Part shown: one piece after another, positions 37,837-46,846 of the stretch
Position numbering within the stretch: the stretch's first letter is position 1
Layout: every line of letters starts with the position of its first letter
NCBI GenBank assembly: GCA_944393685.1
Contig: CALYAW010000005.1
Span: 54,647 to 118,646, forward strand
Origin: an uncultured Alphaproteobacteria bacterium
GTDB taxonomy: Bacteria > Pseudomonadota > Alphaproteobacteria > RF32 > CAG-239
Length of the DNA stretch: 64,000 bases
Direction of reading: 5' to 3'
Translations under genes and position numbers: made by a program
The notes under the pieces: generated by a model
The model's input: only the letters and a program-made list of their open reading frames with translations
What the model was told of the DNA's origin: nothing
Database searches by the model: none

Positions 37837-39544
37837 TTTGTTCTTTCCTGATTTTAGATTTATTAATTTTTTCAAAAACTTTAAGAAATAATTCAGCATT
37901 CCAATTTGTTGAATTATTAGAGTACAAGGCTTCATTAAGTTTTTCAAGCTCACAAGTAAAAGATTGCGACTTAACTAAATTTTCAATATCGCTTAAACTA
38001 AAAATTCTTTCTTCCGGAAAACGATTTTTAGCCCAAAGTAATAAGGCATCGCGTAATTTGTGCAAATTTTTGTTATTTGCAGCCAATCGAATATCTTTTA
38101 GCGGATTAATAGAAGTAGTTTCTTTTTTATTTTTTAATGTCAATATTTTCATGATGGCAAAACAAAGCACCATACCCAAGACAAAGGCCGCAGAAATCAA
38201 AATATAAATATTTTTTTGCGGGGAATTTTCGTTGTCATTGCCTTGTGGCAGAAAGTCTGTCTTGGAGTGTGCTATTGAGGCGTTTTGAATTTTCTGAGGG
38301 ACAGAAACAGATTTTCCTGCAACATTTATTTTTTGTTCTGGTATTTGAGCTGTTTCCATCTGGTTCGTGTGGACATTAAACCAGGATATATTAATAGAAG
38401 GAAGAGTAAGTTCTCCGCTTTGGTTTGGAATATAAACATTTGCAATTTTCTCTGTCGAGACGACCTGTCCGTTTTGAACCTTCATAACAATTTCAGGTTT
38501 TTCAGGATACTGTTTGAGCCCCGGAGTTTGTTCAAATTGTATTTCCGGCAGTTGGCTGTCAATAACGCCTGTTGCCTGCAAATAGATTGTACGCGTCACC
38601 GCTTCTCCAACCTTAAAATCAGGCTTTGCCGGTTCAAATTGAGCAAATAATTTAACTTCTTGTGCCGGCAGCCACCATTTGCCGGTTTCTTCAATAGCCG
38701 GTTTAACATCAATTTGAATAGGTTTGGTACTCAAAAAAATTGGGTTTTTGGTTGCAAAAACATCAGTCATTCCAAAACTTCCCAAAAAGATATCATCATT
38801 AAAAAAGCGTCCGAATGGGTCGTTTCGGCTTTCTTTGGTCAGATAAAAACCACGAAATTTTGCAGCCGGAACAATTAATTTTCCACTTCGTTGCGGAAAA
38901 AGAGCATACTTAAAGGTTAGTTCTCGAATTGTTTGTCCGTTAATAATTTGCGAATTTACTTCTGGTGCGCCTAAACTTTTAATAATCCAATCATTATTTT
39001 CGTTGCCTTCAAAATAGGGTTCCTCTCCTTGTAATCCACCTCTATCTGTTAGCTTCAATGTATAAATTATTTGTTCTTGTACAAACGGGTTTTTATTATC
39101 AACCCTCCCCATAAGAGAGAACTTATTGCTATTTGATTTGTTGGGAGAGGTTTTTCCCGTTGAGGCATTAATTTCGCTTCCAGCGGGGCTGACTTCAATG
39201 GTTATCGGTTTTGTTTCGTAATTGTCGATGCGAAGCGCCGGAATAACCAGTTTACCGATTTTATTTGGCATCAGCACAAGATTCCACTGTTGGGACTGTT
39301 CGGCTTTTCCGTTGATTATAACGGTACGAAAAGCGTTAGAAACCGAATAAGTTGTAAAATCGCTATTAAGCAAGTTTAAATCAGGGGAGGAGTTTGTTCT
39401 GGCTCCTTTTAGTTCAAGAGTAAGTAAAAAAGTTTCTCCTTCAGGAATTTTGTTGCGGTTAACCGTTGCCTCAAAAGACTGAGCAAAGGCTTCAAGATTC
39501 CATAAAAAAACAAAGCCCAATAAGATTGTGATAAATTTTTTCAT
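37805..39544 (-). CDS. batD: BatD-like protein
   Basis: 579 residues: signal peptide (ends near AFA), long beta-rich periplasmic region with the BatD family pattern (repeated sandwich domains), one membrane span near residues 450-475 and a cytoplasmic C-terminal domain. Bat ('Bacteroides aerotolerance') proteins form a membrane VWA system with roles in stress and envelope integrity that are not well defined. It lies 6 bases after the batB/C fusion gene. Confidence 0.9.
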   Translation of the reverse strand: MKKFITILLGFVFLWNLEAFAQSFEATVNRNKIPEGETFLLTLELKGARTNSSPDLNLLNSDFTTYSVSNAFRTVIINGKAEQSQQWNLVLMPNKIGKLVIPALRIDNYETKPITIEVSPAGSEINASTGKTSPNKSNSNKFSLMGRVDNKNPFVQEQIIYTLKLTDRGGLQGEEPYFEGNENNDWIIKSLGAPEVNSQIINGQTIRELTFKYALFPQRSGKLIVPAAKFRGFYLTKESRNDPFGRFFNDDIFLGSFGMTDVFATKNPIFLSTKPIQIDVKPAIEETGKWWLPAQEVKLFAQFEPAKPDFKVGEAVTRTIYLQATGVIDSQLPEIQFEQTPGLKQYPEKPEIVMKVQNGQVVSTEKIANVYIPNQSGELTLPSINISWFNVHTNQMETAQIPEQKINVAGKSVSVPQKIQNASIAHSKTDFLPQGNDNENSPQKNIYILISAAFVLGMVLCFAIMKILTLKNKKETTSINPLKDIRLAANNKNLHKLRDALLLWAKNRFPEERIFSLSDIENLVKSQSFTCELEKLNEALYSNNSTNWNAELFLKVFEKINKSKIRKEQNDDLLPKLYK

Positions 39545-39550
39545 TAAACA

Positions 39551-41278
39551 TTACTCCTGCACATTATTATATCTATTGCGTTGATATTCCTGAGCAATAA
39601 AAGCGCGTAAAAGCCCCCCGGCATCTTCAGGAATTTCGCGCAGTTGCTGAGTTCTAGCCTGAACTTTTTCGTCATACTTTTGTTCATCATTAGTTCCTTG
39701 CTGTTGGATTGCACCGCCTTTTTGCTCTCCTTGTTGTTGTTCATTAGAAGTATCCAATTCTTGAGGAGATTGTTGATTTGCTTCATTTTGTTGTTCTTCT
39801 TGAGTATCTTTTTCCTCTTGTTCGGCAGATGCGGCATCGGAAGCCCCATTTTCTTGCTTTTGATCATTTTCCTTTTGTTGTTGCTCATCGTTTTGTTGAT
39901 TACTTTGTGATTGGCTCTGCTGTTCTTGATCTTGTTTTTTTTCTTGACCTTGTTGGTTTTTGTTTTGTTGGTCTTGCTGAGATTGCTGTTGGTTTTGTTG
40001 TTGCTCTTTTTGCTTTTTTAGATATTCAAGATTAAATTTGGCATCTTCATGATTGGGATTTTGTTTTAATACTTCTTCATATTTTGCAATCGCTTCATCG
40101 ATTTTGCCGCTTTTAGCCAGAGCATTTCCTTGGTTATAAAGGGCTGTCTCATCATTTTTCTTAGCATATTCTTTGTAAGCCGCCTCATAGTCTCCCAAAC
40201 GGTAATAGCTGGCAGCTTTCCACTCCGAATTTTCAAAAGTTTTGGCGGCATCTTTATATTTTTGCTTGTTGAAGGCAAGCAAGCCCTCTTGATCGTTATT
40301 AAGAAAGAAACCGGCATATGATTGCGAACTAACCAGACAAAAGACAAGAATCACCAAAATTCCACGTCTGAAAAAGTACAAACAACACAACAACGGGATT
40401 GCCAATAAATACCAACCATAATCAAGCCATATGGCGTGTTTGTTTTTTCCTTCTTCAAGAGGAATTCGCTTATTCAAGATAATTTGTACAAGTGCGGAGA
40501 TATCATCATCATTGCTTTGCAAAGAAGCATAACGTCCGCCGCCGGCATCTGCAACCATGGCTAACTTATCTGAAATATTTGCTGTTACCCCGATAATATT
40601 AACATTGTATCCGGTTGCTTTGGACTTTCTGGCGGCCTCAAGAGCCTGTTCAAACTTTTGGCCAACATCTGGAGCAAAAACAACAATTTCTCCTTGTTGA
40701 TACTGAGCAGCCTTAAAACGTTCAACAGCCATATTTATGGCACGATCAAGTCTGTCACCGTTAAGAGGCATAATATTATAGTCAATTGCAGGCAACAAAT
40801 TTGCCAAAATATCAGTATCATCAGTAAACGGAGAAATAACAAATGGCTCTCCGGAATAAACTTCTAGTCCGACTTGAGAACCTTTAAGCAATAGCAAAAG
40901 ATCTTTAATTTTGTATTTTGCTCGTTCTAATCTGTTAGGCGAGATATCTGTTCCTTTCATATCGCTGGAAAGGTTAAGAATAATCATTGTCGGATTTTGT
41001 TTTTCAAGAGAAGGAATTTCTGTTTTGTTCCAGCTGGGGCCGGATAAGGCAACAATTGCGCTTACAAAGCCGATAAATGCAATAATACTAAGAAATTTGC
41101 GCTCACTGGAAGAACCCCGAACCAGCAGAAAATCCAGAAGTCTTGCATCAACGATTTTTTGCCACGAAGATTGTAAACTGTGACCTCGGAAACTTCTGAT
41201 AAATCCAATAATTGGAATGAGCAAAAGAAGTAGCCACCAAGGTCTCAAAAAGTGAAAATTATTCAAAAACTCACTCAT
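39551..41278 (-). CDS. batB: BatB-BatC fusion (VWA plus TPR)
   Basis: 575 residues. N-terminal membrane pair, a VWA domain (about 90-290), a second membrane pair (about 300-335), then TPR repeats (about 340-430; KIDEAIAKYEEVLKQNPNHEDA) and a Gln/Glu/Asn-rich tail of over 100 residues. In Bacteroides BatB and BatC are separate. The MIDAS motif DxSxS is broken: the sequence reads NLSSD, so metal binding is unlikely, unlike BatA. Start overlaps the batA stop (TAATG). Confidence 0.9.
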   Translation of the reverse strand: MSEFLNNFHFLRPWWLLLLLIPIIGFIRSFRGHSLQSSWQKIVDARLLDFLLVRGSSSERKFLSIIAFIGFVSAIVALSGPSWNKTEIPSLEKQNPTMIILNLSSDMKGTDISPNRLERAKYKIKDLLLLLKGSQVGLEVYSGEPFVISPFTDDTDILANLLPAIDYNIMPLNGDRLDRAINMAVERFKAAQYQQGEIVVFAPDVGQKFEQALEAARKSKATGYNVNIIGVTANISDKLAMVADAGGGRYASLQSNDDDISALVQIILNKRIPLEEGKNKHAIWLDYGWYLLAIPLLCCLYFFRRGILVILVFCLVSSQSYAGFFLNNDQEGLLAFNKQKYKDAAKTFENSEWKAASYYRLGDYEAAYKEYAKKNDETALYNQGNALAKSGKIDEAIAKYEEVLKQNPNHEDAKFNLEYLKKQKEQQQNQQQSQQDQQNKNQQGQEKKQDQEQQSQSQSNQQNDEQQQKENDQKQENGASDAASAEQEEKDTQEEQQNEANQQSPQELDTSNEQQQGEQKGGAIQQQGTNDEQKYDEKVQARTQQLREIPEDAGGLLRAFIAQEYQRNRYNNVQE

Positions 41279-42273
41279 TATTCGGCTCTCCTTAATACAT
41301 AGGCCAAAAGCAACGCGAACAATAATGCGGCAGATAGAGGAATATAGAAAAGCTCTTTTGTTTCCCTAATCATACGGTCTTGATGTTGAGAGGTTTCTAA
41401 ATTATCAATCAAATCATATACTTGTTGCAAAGCTTTTGTACTTCCGGCACGAAAATACTGTCCTTTAGTTGCCTGAGCAATGGCGTTAAGAGCTTGCTCA
41501 TCAATTCCATGAACTTGACCGAATAAGGAATTCAAAAATAAATTTTGTGATCCGACACCTATTGTATAGGTTTTAATTTCTTGATCGGTGGAGAGTTTTA
41601 ATGCTTGGGCCAAAGAAATATTGCCATCATTGTTTTCGCCGTCTGTCAGCAAGATAATAACTTTGTTTTTGAGTTCGGTATCATTTTGCAAATTTTTCAA
41701 TGCTAAGCCGAGAGCGTCTCCAATACTTGTAGAATCGCCTGCCATTCCGGCTTGCATTGACCACAAGGTTTCATCAACGGCGTTTTTATCATAAGTAAGA
41801 GGAACCTGCAAGTAAGCTCTGGTGCCAAACAATATCAGTCCGATACGGTCGTTTACACGTTTTTTAACAAAATCGGATGCTGTTTTTTTTACGGCAGTCA
41901 GCCGATTGACACGGGTATTGCCGATAGCAAAATCTTGAGCCAGCATGGAGGTTGAAATATCCAAAACCAGCATAATATCACGACTTTCCCCTTTCATACG
42001 GATGGGTTCGCCGAGGATTTGCGGTCTTGCAACAGAGCAAACCAACAAAAACCAAACAATATAAAGCATCCAAAAATACCGAGACCATCCATCAGAATTA
42101 TCTGCGGAAAGAGACCATAAAGAACCTGACTTTATGGAGATTTTTTCCAAATCACCGATAAATGGAATTTTGAGTGCGTCGCCATGCATTCCTTTAAGCT
42201 CAGGAAGTATTTTTCTGATGATAAAAGGCAGTAACAGCAAGGCAAACAACAGCGGGTAGGCAAACTGCATCAT
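41278..42273 (-). CDS. batA: BatA-like VWA protein
   Basis: 331 residues from the ATG at 42273, preceded by AGGAG and overlapping the upstream stop as ATGA. Membrane helices near 5-22 and 55-75, a VWA domain with an intact MIDAS LDISTS near residue 100 and later TDGEN, and a C-terminal membrane helix (about 310-328). Intact MIDAS here against the broken one in BatB suggests BatA is the metal-dependent ligand binder. Confidence 0.92.
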   Translation of the reverse strand: MMQFAYPLLFALLLLPFIIRKILPELKGMHGDALKIPFIGDLEKISIKSGSLWSLSADNSDGWSRYFWMLYIVWFLLVCSVARPQILGEPIRMKGESRDIMLVLDISTSMLAQDFAIGNTRVNRLTAVKKTASDFVKKRVNDRIGLILFGTRAYLQVPLTYDKNAVDETLWSMQAGMAGDSTSIGDALGLALKNLQNDTELKNKVIILLTDGENNDGNISLAQALKLSTDQEIKTYTIGVGSQNLFLNSLFGQVHGIDEQALNAIAQATKGQYFRAGSTKALQQVYDLIDNLETSQHQDRMIRETKELFYIPLSAALLFALLLAYVLRRAE

Positions 42274-42722
42274 AGATTTTCTCCTATCCACTTTTGACAG
42301 AATTGTCTTAGTCTTACGATATCATCAGAGACAAAAAGAGCATTTTTTTCTGAAATATAGGGGGCATCCATGAGTAATTGAGCGCTTTTAGGTTCAAGTT
42401 TAGCTTTAGAGTTGTTATTCAGAAAATCTATCCATTCCTGCCCGAACAAGATTGCCGCGTCAGGATATTTGTAAACGCAAATTCGGCGCAAAATCTTAGA
42501 CATTTCAACAGCGGAGTCCAATGTATTGTTACAATGGATATTTTTAAGAAGATGTAAAGCATAGAGTTTTTTTGACTTTTTTCGTAAAAAAGAAAATAGC
42601 CATATAAAAAGCAATATACCGACAATAAGAGCCAAAACAACCCACCAACCATAAGCAAGCGGCCAAGCATCAACACCATCGGGAAGATGAATATCTCTTA
42701 ATTCTGGCAGATTATCATTCAT
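42270..42722 (-). CDS. DUF4381 protein of the bat operon
   Basis: 150 residues, N-terminal LPELRDIHLPD, one membrane span (about 25-47), then a helical cytoplasmic domain. This is the DUF4381 protein usually placed between a DUF58 gene and batA. It is the first gene of the operon here: the MoxR ATPase and DUF58 genes that normally precede it are missing and the upstream neighbour is an unrelated small gene behind its own terminator. Confidence 0.88.
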   Translation of the reverse strand: MNDNLPELRDIHLPDGVDAWPLAYGWWVVLALIVGILLFIWLFSFLRKKSKKLYALHLLKNIHCNNTLDSAVEMSKILRRICVYKYPDAAILFGQEWIDFLNNNSKAKLEPKSAQLLMDAPYISEKNALFVSDDIVRLRQFCQKWIGENL

Positions 42723-42830
42723 AATGTCATCTCCTCATATCATTATCTGAATTTAAGGTTTTACGACACAAATATCAAGAACAGAATAGAAGTTTTAAAT
42801 TTTAATCTTATAAGGACAAAATATATTTTC

Positions 42831-42863
42831 AAAAAAATAGCCTGTATCTATTATGATACAGGC
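42831..42863 (-). terminator. terminator of the 93-residue gene
   Basis: Stem GCCTGTATC (42840-42848) with GATACAGGC (42855-42863); read on the minus strand it is followed by CTATTTTTTT. Confidence 0.88.
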
Positions 42864-42876
42864 CTAAAAAATATTT

Positions 42877-43158
42877 CTATTTTTTTCTTGAAGGAATCTC
42901 GGTTCTGCTAAGCGGATGGAGAGAAGGATAGAATTGCTTATTGTTAATAAGCATGGTTGTCTCTCCGTTTTCTTGCCGGATTGTTATTTTTGATCCTTTT
43001 TTAGGCCGCCCGACCCCGCGAAACCAGACTTTAGGAAATTCCATAGTAGTTTCTGAATCCTTCAGTCCGAAAAATAATGTATAAAGTTCATTTGACTCAA
43101 TACATTTTTGAACATACGCAGAGCGTATGATACCGTTTTTTTTCTGTTCTTTTGTCAT
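42877..43158 (-). CDS. hypothetical small protein
   Basis: 93 residues, basic, no signal peptide. Contains VWFRGVGRPKKGSKITIRQ, which looks like a small beta fold, but I recognise no family. The frame is supported by the terminator placed 14 bases after the stop. An independent unit between tyrS and the bat operon. Confidence 0.6.
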   Translation of the reverse strand: MTKEQKKNGIIRSAYVQKCIESNELYTLFFGLKDSETTMEFPKVWFRGVGRPKKGSKITIRQENGETTMLINNKQFYPSLHPLSRTEIPSRKK

Positions 43159-43245
43159 ATAATTTATATTTAAGATAAGAAACGTAATTTGACTTAGACA
43201 GAATAGAATGTTTTGGACAAAAAATCAAGGGTTTTCTATTTACAT

Positions 43246-43274
43246 AAAACAAAGCCCTCCTACATGAGGAGGGC
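43246..43274 (-). terminator. tyrS terminator
   Basis: GCCCTCCT (43254-43261) pairs with AGGAGGGC (43267-43274), five-base loop; on the minus strand TTTGTTTTA follows. Confidence 0.88.
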
Positions 43275-43294
43275 ATAACGGTTTGCTCAGTAAT

Positions 43295-44545
43295 TTATCG
43301 TTTAAGCAAGCCATGCTTTTTTTTGCCTTGAGAGAGCTTGACTTGACCATTGTCAAAATCTTTTTCCGTAATGACGTAATTTTCATCACAAACAGGTTGA
43401 TCGTTTATTTTCAAGCCGTTTTGTTTGATTAAACGTCTTGCTTCACCTTTGCTGGCTACAAAACCAAGTTGTAAAAAAGCATCCAAAACACCAATATCGG
43501 AAGATACGTTAATATAAGGCAAGTCGCCGCCGGCATTGCCTTGTTCAAACAGATGAATTGCGGTATCTTGAGCCGCTTTTGCCTCAGCTTCGCCACGGCA
43601 TATTTTTGTTGCTTCAAAAGCAAGAATTTTCTTAGCTTCGTTAATTTCTTGATCTTTAAGAGCTTCAAGCCTTCTTATTTCGTCAATCGGCAAGTCTGTA
43701 TAAATACGCAAACATTTTCCAACTTCTGTGTCGCCGATGTTACGGAAATATTGGTAATAATCGTAAGCGGGTAGTTTTTCATCATTAATCCATACGGCAT
43801 TACCTTCGGATTTGCCCATTTTTTTACCAGAGGCATCGGTAATAATCGGACTGGTAAATCCAAAAAGTTCAACATCATATTTGCGGCGTCCAAGCTCTGT
43901 TCCCGATGTAATGTTTCCCCATTGATCGGAGCCGGCAATTTGAGCCCGACAACCATATTTTTGATATAATTCGCAAAAATCATACCCCTGTAAGAGCATA
44001 TAATTAAATTCCAAGAAGCTCATCGGCTGTTCACGTTCAAGTCTTGTTTTGACGCTATCCATCGTTAACATACGATTAACGGAGTAATAAGTCCCGATGT
44101 CGCGTAAAAAAGCAAGATAATTGATGTCTTTGAACCAATCCCAGTTGTCAACCATAACAGCATCTGTCAATCCTGAACCAAAATTCAAAAATTTGGAAAA
44201 AGATTTCTTAAGCCCGACAATATTATGAAGTAGAGTTTCTTCACTCAAAAACGGGCGTAATTTATCTTTACCTGACGGATCACCAATGCGAGCTGTTGCG
44301 CCACCAACCAAGGTGATAGGTTTATGCCCGCATTTTTGAAACCAGCGCATCATCATCAACGGAACGATATGTCCGACATGCAAACTGTCACCGGTAGGAT
44401 CCGAGCCCAAATAGCCGACAGCTGGTTTTCCTTCTTTTTCGCACTGGTAGAGGTAGGTGTCAAAACCATCCTCATTTGTACATTGATTGTAAAAACCTCT
44501 TTCAATCATGATATTCATGAACTGCGACTTAAATTGACTCATCAT
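43295..44545 (-). CDS. tyrS: tyrosyl-tRNA synthetase
   Basis: Charges tRNA-Tyr. 416 residues, class I synthetase: YLGSDPTGDSLHVGH carries the HIGH-type motif (HVGH), KKMGKSEG the KMSKS loop, and the C-terminal 65 residues form an S4 RNA-binding domain (FVASKGEARRLIKQNGLKIN). AAGGAAAGGA precedes the ATG. Divergent from anmK and ends at its own terminator. Confidence 0.97.
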   Translation of the reverse strand: MMSQFKSQFMNIMIERGFYNQCTNEDGFDTYLYQCEKEGKPAVGYLGSDPTGDSLHVGHIVPLMMMRWFQKCGHKPITLVGGATARIGDPSGKDKLRPFLSEETLLHNIVGLKKSFSKFLNFGSGLTDAVMVDNWDWFKDINYLAFLRDIGTYYSVNRMLTMDSVKTRLEREQPMSFLEFNYMLLQGYDFCELYQKYGCRAQIAGSDQWGNITSGTELGRRKYDVELFGFTSPIITDASGKKMGKSEGNAVWINDEKLPAYDYYQYFRNIGDTEVGKCLRIYTDLPIDEIRRLEALKDQEINEAKKILAFEATKICRGEAEAKAAQDTAIHLFEQGNAGGDLPYINVSSDIGVLDAFLQLGFVASKGEARRLIKQNGLKINDQPVCDENYVITEKDFDNGQVKLSQGKKKHGLLKR

Positions 44546-44652
44546 TCCTTTCCTTATTAAAAAGTTTTATTATGGTTTTCTAACCAAATTTTAACTTGCC
44601 CATATTAGCATATAAAAACAACAATGCAAGCATGGGAGAAGTTTTTTTTACA

Positions 44653-45738
44653 ATGGAAGCCTTAAAATCGCAAAACGCCTTGGGGCTGATGAGCGGATCA
44701 TCATTGGAAGGAGTGAGGGCGGCCCTTATCAGAACAGATGGAGTGGATGTTTTTGCCGTTGAGAAGTCGTTAGAATATCCGTATGATGAAAACTTGGTTG
44801 AAGATTTGCGTCGTCTTCATTTTCGTCCCGAAGAAATTTCAGTTGATCAAAAAAAAGATATTGAGCGGCGGTTTACGGATTTTAATCTTGATATTGTCAA
44901 AGAAATACACACCGAGCACGAGATAGATATTGTTGGTTTTCATGGTCACACGTTACTTCATAAGCCCTCAGCAGGATTAATTGAGCAACTGGGAGATGCA
45001 AAATATCTGGCAGCTTCTTGCGGTCTAAAGGTTGTCAGCCGTTTCCGCTATGCAGATATTGCCGGTGGAGGTCAAGGGGCGCCTTTATCACCAATATATC
45101 ATATGGCTCTGGCCGCTAAGCTTCCCAAACCGGCAGTATTTTTAAATATTGGTGGCTTGGCATCGCTAACATGGATTGGCAACAATGGAGAAATGCAAGC
45201 CTTTGATGTGGGAGTAGGGCTTAATGCCGTTAACGATTGGGTGTTTCGTCATGCCGGTCAGCATATAGACTATAATGGAGCATTGGCCGCTTCCGGACAG
45301 GTAAACGGTCATGTTTTAGCGGCACTAATGCGGCATAAATTTTTGGCCAAATATCCGCCCAAAGCGGCAGAAAAAGGTCTTTTCCGAGAAAAACTCGAAA
45401 ATTTAGAGGCGTTATCTGTGGTTGATGGTGCGGCAACGGCCACGGCTTTCATAGCAGAAGAAATTGCATATTCCTTAGCTTTGTATGTTCCTGAAATGCC
45501 CGCTATGGCTATTGTATGCGGAGGAGGCGCCAAAAATCCGACATTATTGCGTTTTTTGCGTCAAAAATTGCGCAATGTTGATGTTCAGACGGCAGAATAT
45601 TATGATATGGATTCTCAGGGAATAGAAGCTCAGGCATTCGCATATATGGCGGTGCGCCGGCTTAATTTTATGCCATCGTCTTATCCTTTTACAACCGGTG
45701 TATCAGCTCCATGTATTTGTGGAGAAATTTTTGAGTAA
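44653..45738 (+). CDS. anmK: anhydro-N-acetylmuramic acid kinase (AnmK-like)
   Basis: Converts 1,6-anhydroMurNAc from wall recycling to MurNAc 6-phosphate. 361 residues from the ATG at 44653, chosen by family length and the GGGAGAAG site at 44634; starts at 44632 or 44596 are possible. GLMSGSSLEG replaces the usual GxMSGTSxDG, and the normally DTGPGN loop reads DVGVGL, keeping the catalytic Asp but little else. GFHGHT and VCGGGAKNP match the family. So a divergent AnmK; activity is likely but not certain. Confidence 0.83.
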   Translation: MEALKSQNALGLMSGSSLEGVRAALIRTDGVDVFAVEKSLEYPYDENLVEDLRRLHFRPEEISVDQKKDIERRFTDFNLDIVKEIHTEHEIDIVGFHGHTLLHKPSAGLIEQLGDAKYLAASCGLKVVSRFRYADIAGGGQGAPLSPIYHMALAAKLPKPAVFLNIGGLASLTWIGNNGEMQAFDVGVGLNAVNDWVFRHAGQHIDYNGALAASGQVNGHVLAALMRHKFLAKYPPKAAEKGLFREKLENLEALSVVDGAATATAFIAEEIAYSLALYVPEMPAMAIVCGGGAKNPTLLRFLRQKLRNVDVQTAEYYDMDSQGIEAQAFAYMAVRRLNFMPSSYPFTTGVSAPCICGEIFE

Positions 45739-45812
45739 GAAAGTTAAGAGTTGAATTTTGTCCAAAATTCGGCTATAGTATTTTTTGCATTTGTAGTTCA
45801 TTTGAGAAAAAG

Positions 45813-46640
45813 ATGAAAACACGAGAACAATCATATCAAGAGATGGAACAGTATTTTCTCACATCTCGGAGCGTGATGCTCAAAAATGAGGCGCCGCGTC
45901 TGATATTTGTTTTTGCGTCTCCCGGAGCAGGTAAAAGCACCAATATCAAGCCTCGCTTAAATGAATTGTTTGTAGAAACAGGGGCTGTAAATCTGGAAAT
46001 TGATGAGCTCAAAACATTTATTCCGCAAGGAGAAGATGTTGATAAAACGGCCGATGAATGGTTTTTGCGTCTGCTAGACAAGGCAATTTCGCAAAAGCGC
46101 AATATCCTCATTTTTAGACAACGCAATATGCTTTTGCCGGGTCAGACACTGGGTTTATATAGAAAAGCCAAAAGAGCGGGCTATGTTACGCAGGCTTCTT
46201 TTTTGGCATTAGATAAAGAACGCAGCCGTTTAGGAATGGTGCATCGTTATGAGTTTGCACTTGAAAACGCAATACAAAATCGAGAGCTGAACAGAACAAA
46301 CTATCCAAGATATCCCAATTTCTTAAGTCATTACATATTTTACAAAGCGATGCCGATGGTAATTCGCGCTTGTGATTTATCAAAAGCGGTGGATATTGTT
46401 GATGTATATGACCGTCAGGGAAAAAAGATTGCATGGAAAGATAAAAGGAGTGGAGAACAGAGTGTTTTTTCCCCATTACAAGCATTATCGCATGAGCGAG
46501 GGCGCAGCTGGGAGGCTTGGGAGAAGCTCAAGTTTATCAGACGGCGCCAAGAAGCAGAAAATAAGATGGAGCAACATGGCCGCAGCCGATTTGAACGTTT
46601 GAAATTTAAGATTTTAACCTATACCTCCAAAAGCAAATAA
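45813..46640 (+). CDS. zeta-toxin-like kinase
   Basis: 275 residues. Walker A SPGAGKST at 36-43, the zeta-type IDELKTFIP substrate loop, a Q-rich RQRNMLLPGQT strand, a RYEFALENAI helix, and VDVYDRQGKKI near the end of the core match the zeta/PezT family, which phosphorylates UDP-N-acetylglucosamine and blocks wall synthesis. No epsilon/PezA-like antitoxin gene is adjacent, so this may be a house-keeping or resolved kinase rather than a toxin. It lies 74 bases after anmK. The C-terminal 60 residues are very basic. Confidence 0.75.
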   Translation: MKTREQSYQEMEQYFLTSRSVMLKNEAPRLIFVFASPGAGKSTNIKPRLNELFVETGAVNLEIDELKTFIPQGEDVDKTADEWFLRLLDKAISQKRNILIFRQRNMLLPGQTLGLYRKAKRAGYVTQASFLALDKERSRLGMVHRYEFALENAIQNRELNRTNYPRYPNFLSHYIFYKAMPMVIRACDLSKAVDIVDVYDRQGKKIAWKDKRSGEQSVFSPLQALSHERGRSWEAWEKLKFIRRRQEAENKMEQHGRSRFERLKFKILTYTSKSK

Positions 46641-46665
46641 GAGTAGAGTTATGTATACTTTATAA

Positions 46666-46694
46666 TTGACTCCGCCGAATCATTGTATTATCTT
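46666..46694 (+). promoter_or_regulatory. candidate ileS promoter
   Basis: TTGACT at 46666-46671, 17 bases, TATCTT at 46689-46694 (a TATTAT at 46686 is an alternative). Transcription would start near 46700, just before the leader ORF. Confidence 0.5.
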
Positions 46695-46724
46695 AATGCC
46701 AAAATCAGTTTTGAGAGAAAATTT

Positions 46725-46769
46725 ATGTGTGCTTTTTCAATAAATTCCATCATTCGAATTATCCCCTAG
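46725..46769 (+). CDS. Ile-rich leader peptide of ileS
   Basis: A 14-codon ORF, MCAFSINSIIRIIP, ending at TAG (46767-46769). Five of 14 residues are isoleucine, four of them in the five codons of IIRII just before the stop. GAGAG at 46713-46717 lies seven bases before the ATG. The stop codon is in the loop of an intrinsic terminator and the last three Ile/Pro codons form its left arm, so a ribosome short of Ile-tRNA would stall on the hairpin. This is the design of a ribosome-mediated attenuator; it has not been tested. Confidence 0.72.
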   Translation: MCAFSINSIIRIIP

Positions 46770-46788
46770 GGGGATGATCTTTTTTTTT
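46758..46788 (+). terminator. attenuator terminator before ileS
   Basis: ATTATCCCC (46758-46766) pairs with GGGGATGAT (46770-46778) with a three-base loop TAG (the leader stop), then nine T (46780-46788). It stands 59 bases before the ileS ATG, so only read-through transcripts express ileS from the upstream promoter. Confidence 0.85.
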
Positions 46789-46846
46789 GCAACACATAAT
46801 CAACGAATTTTCAACACAACCAATCAAAAAACCAAGGTATATCAAG

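Noticed and set aside
39644..40035. Long leucine/phenylalanine-rich frames opposite batB
   Set aside because: They mirror the Gln-codon-rich tail of BatB (CAA/CAG read backward); no start signals.
45739..46846. Complete toxin-antitoxin module with the zeta-like gene
   Set aside because: Neither flank holds a small ORF resembling epsilon or PezA; the only small ORF nearby is the Ile leader peptide.
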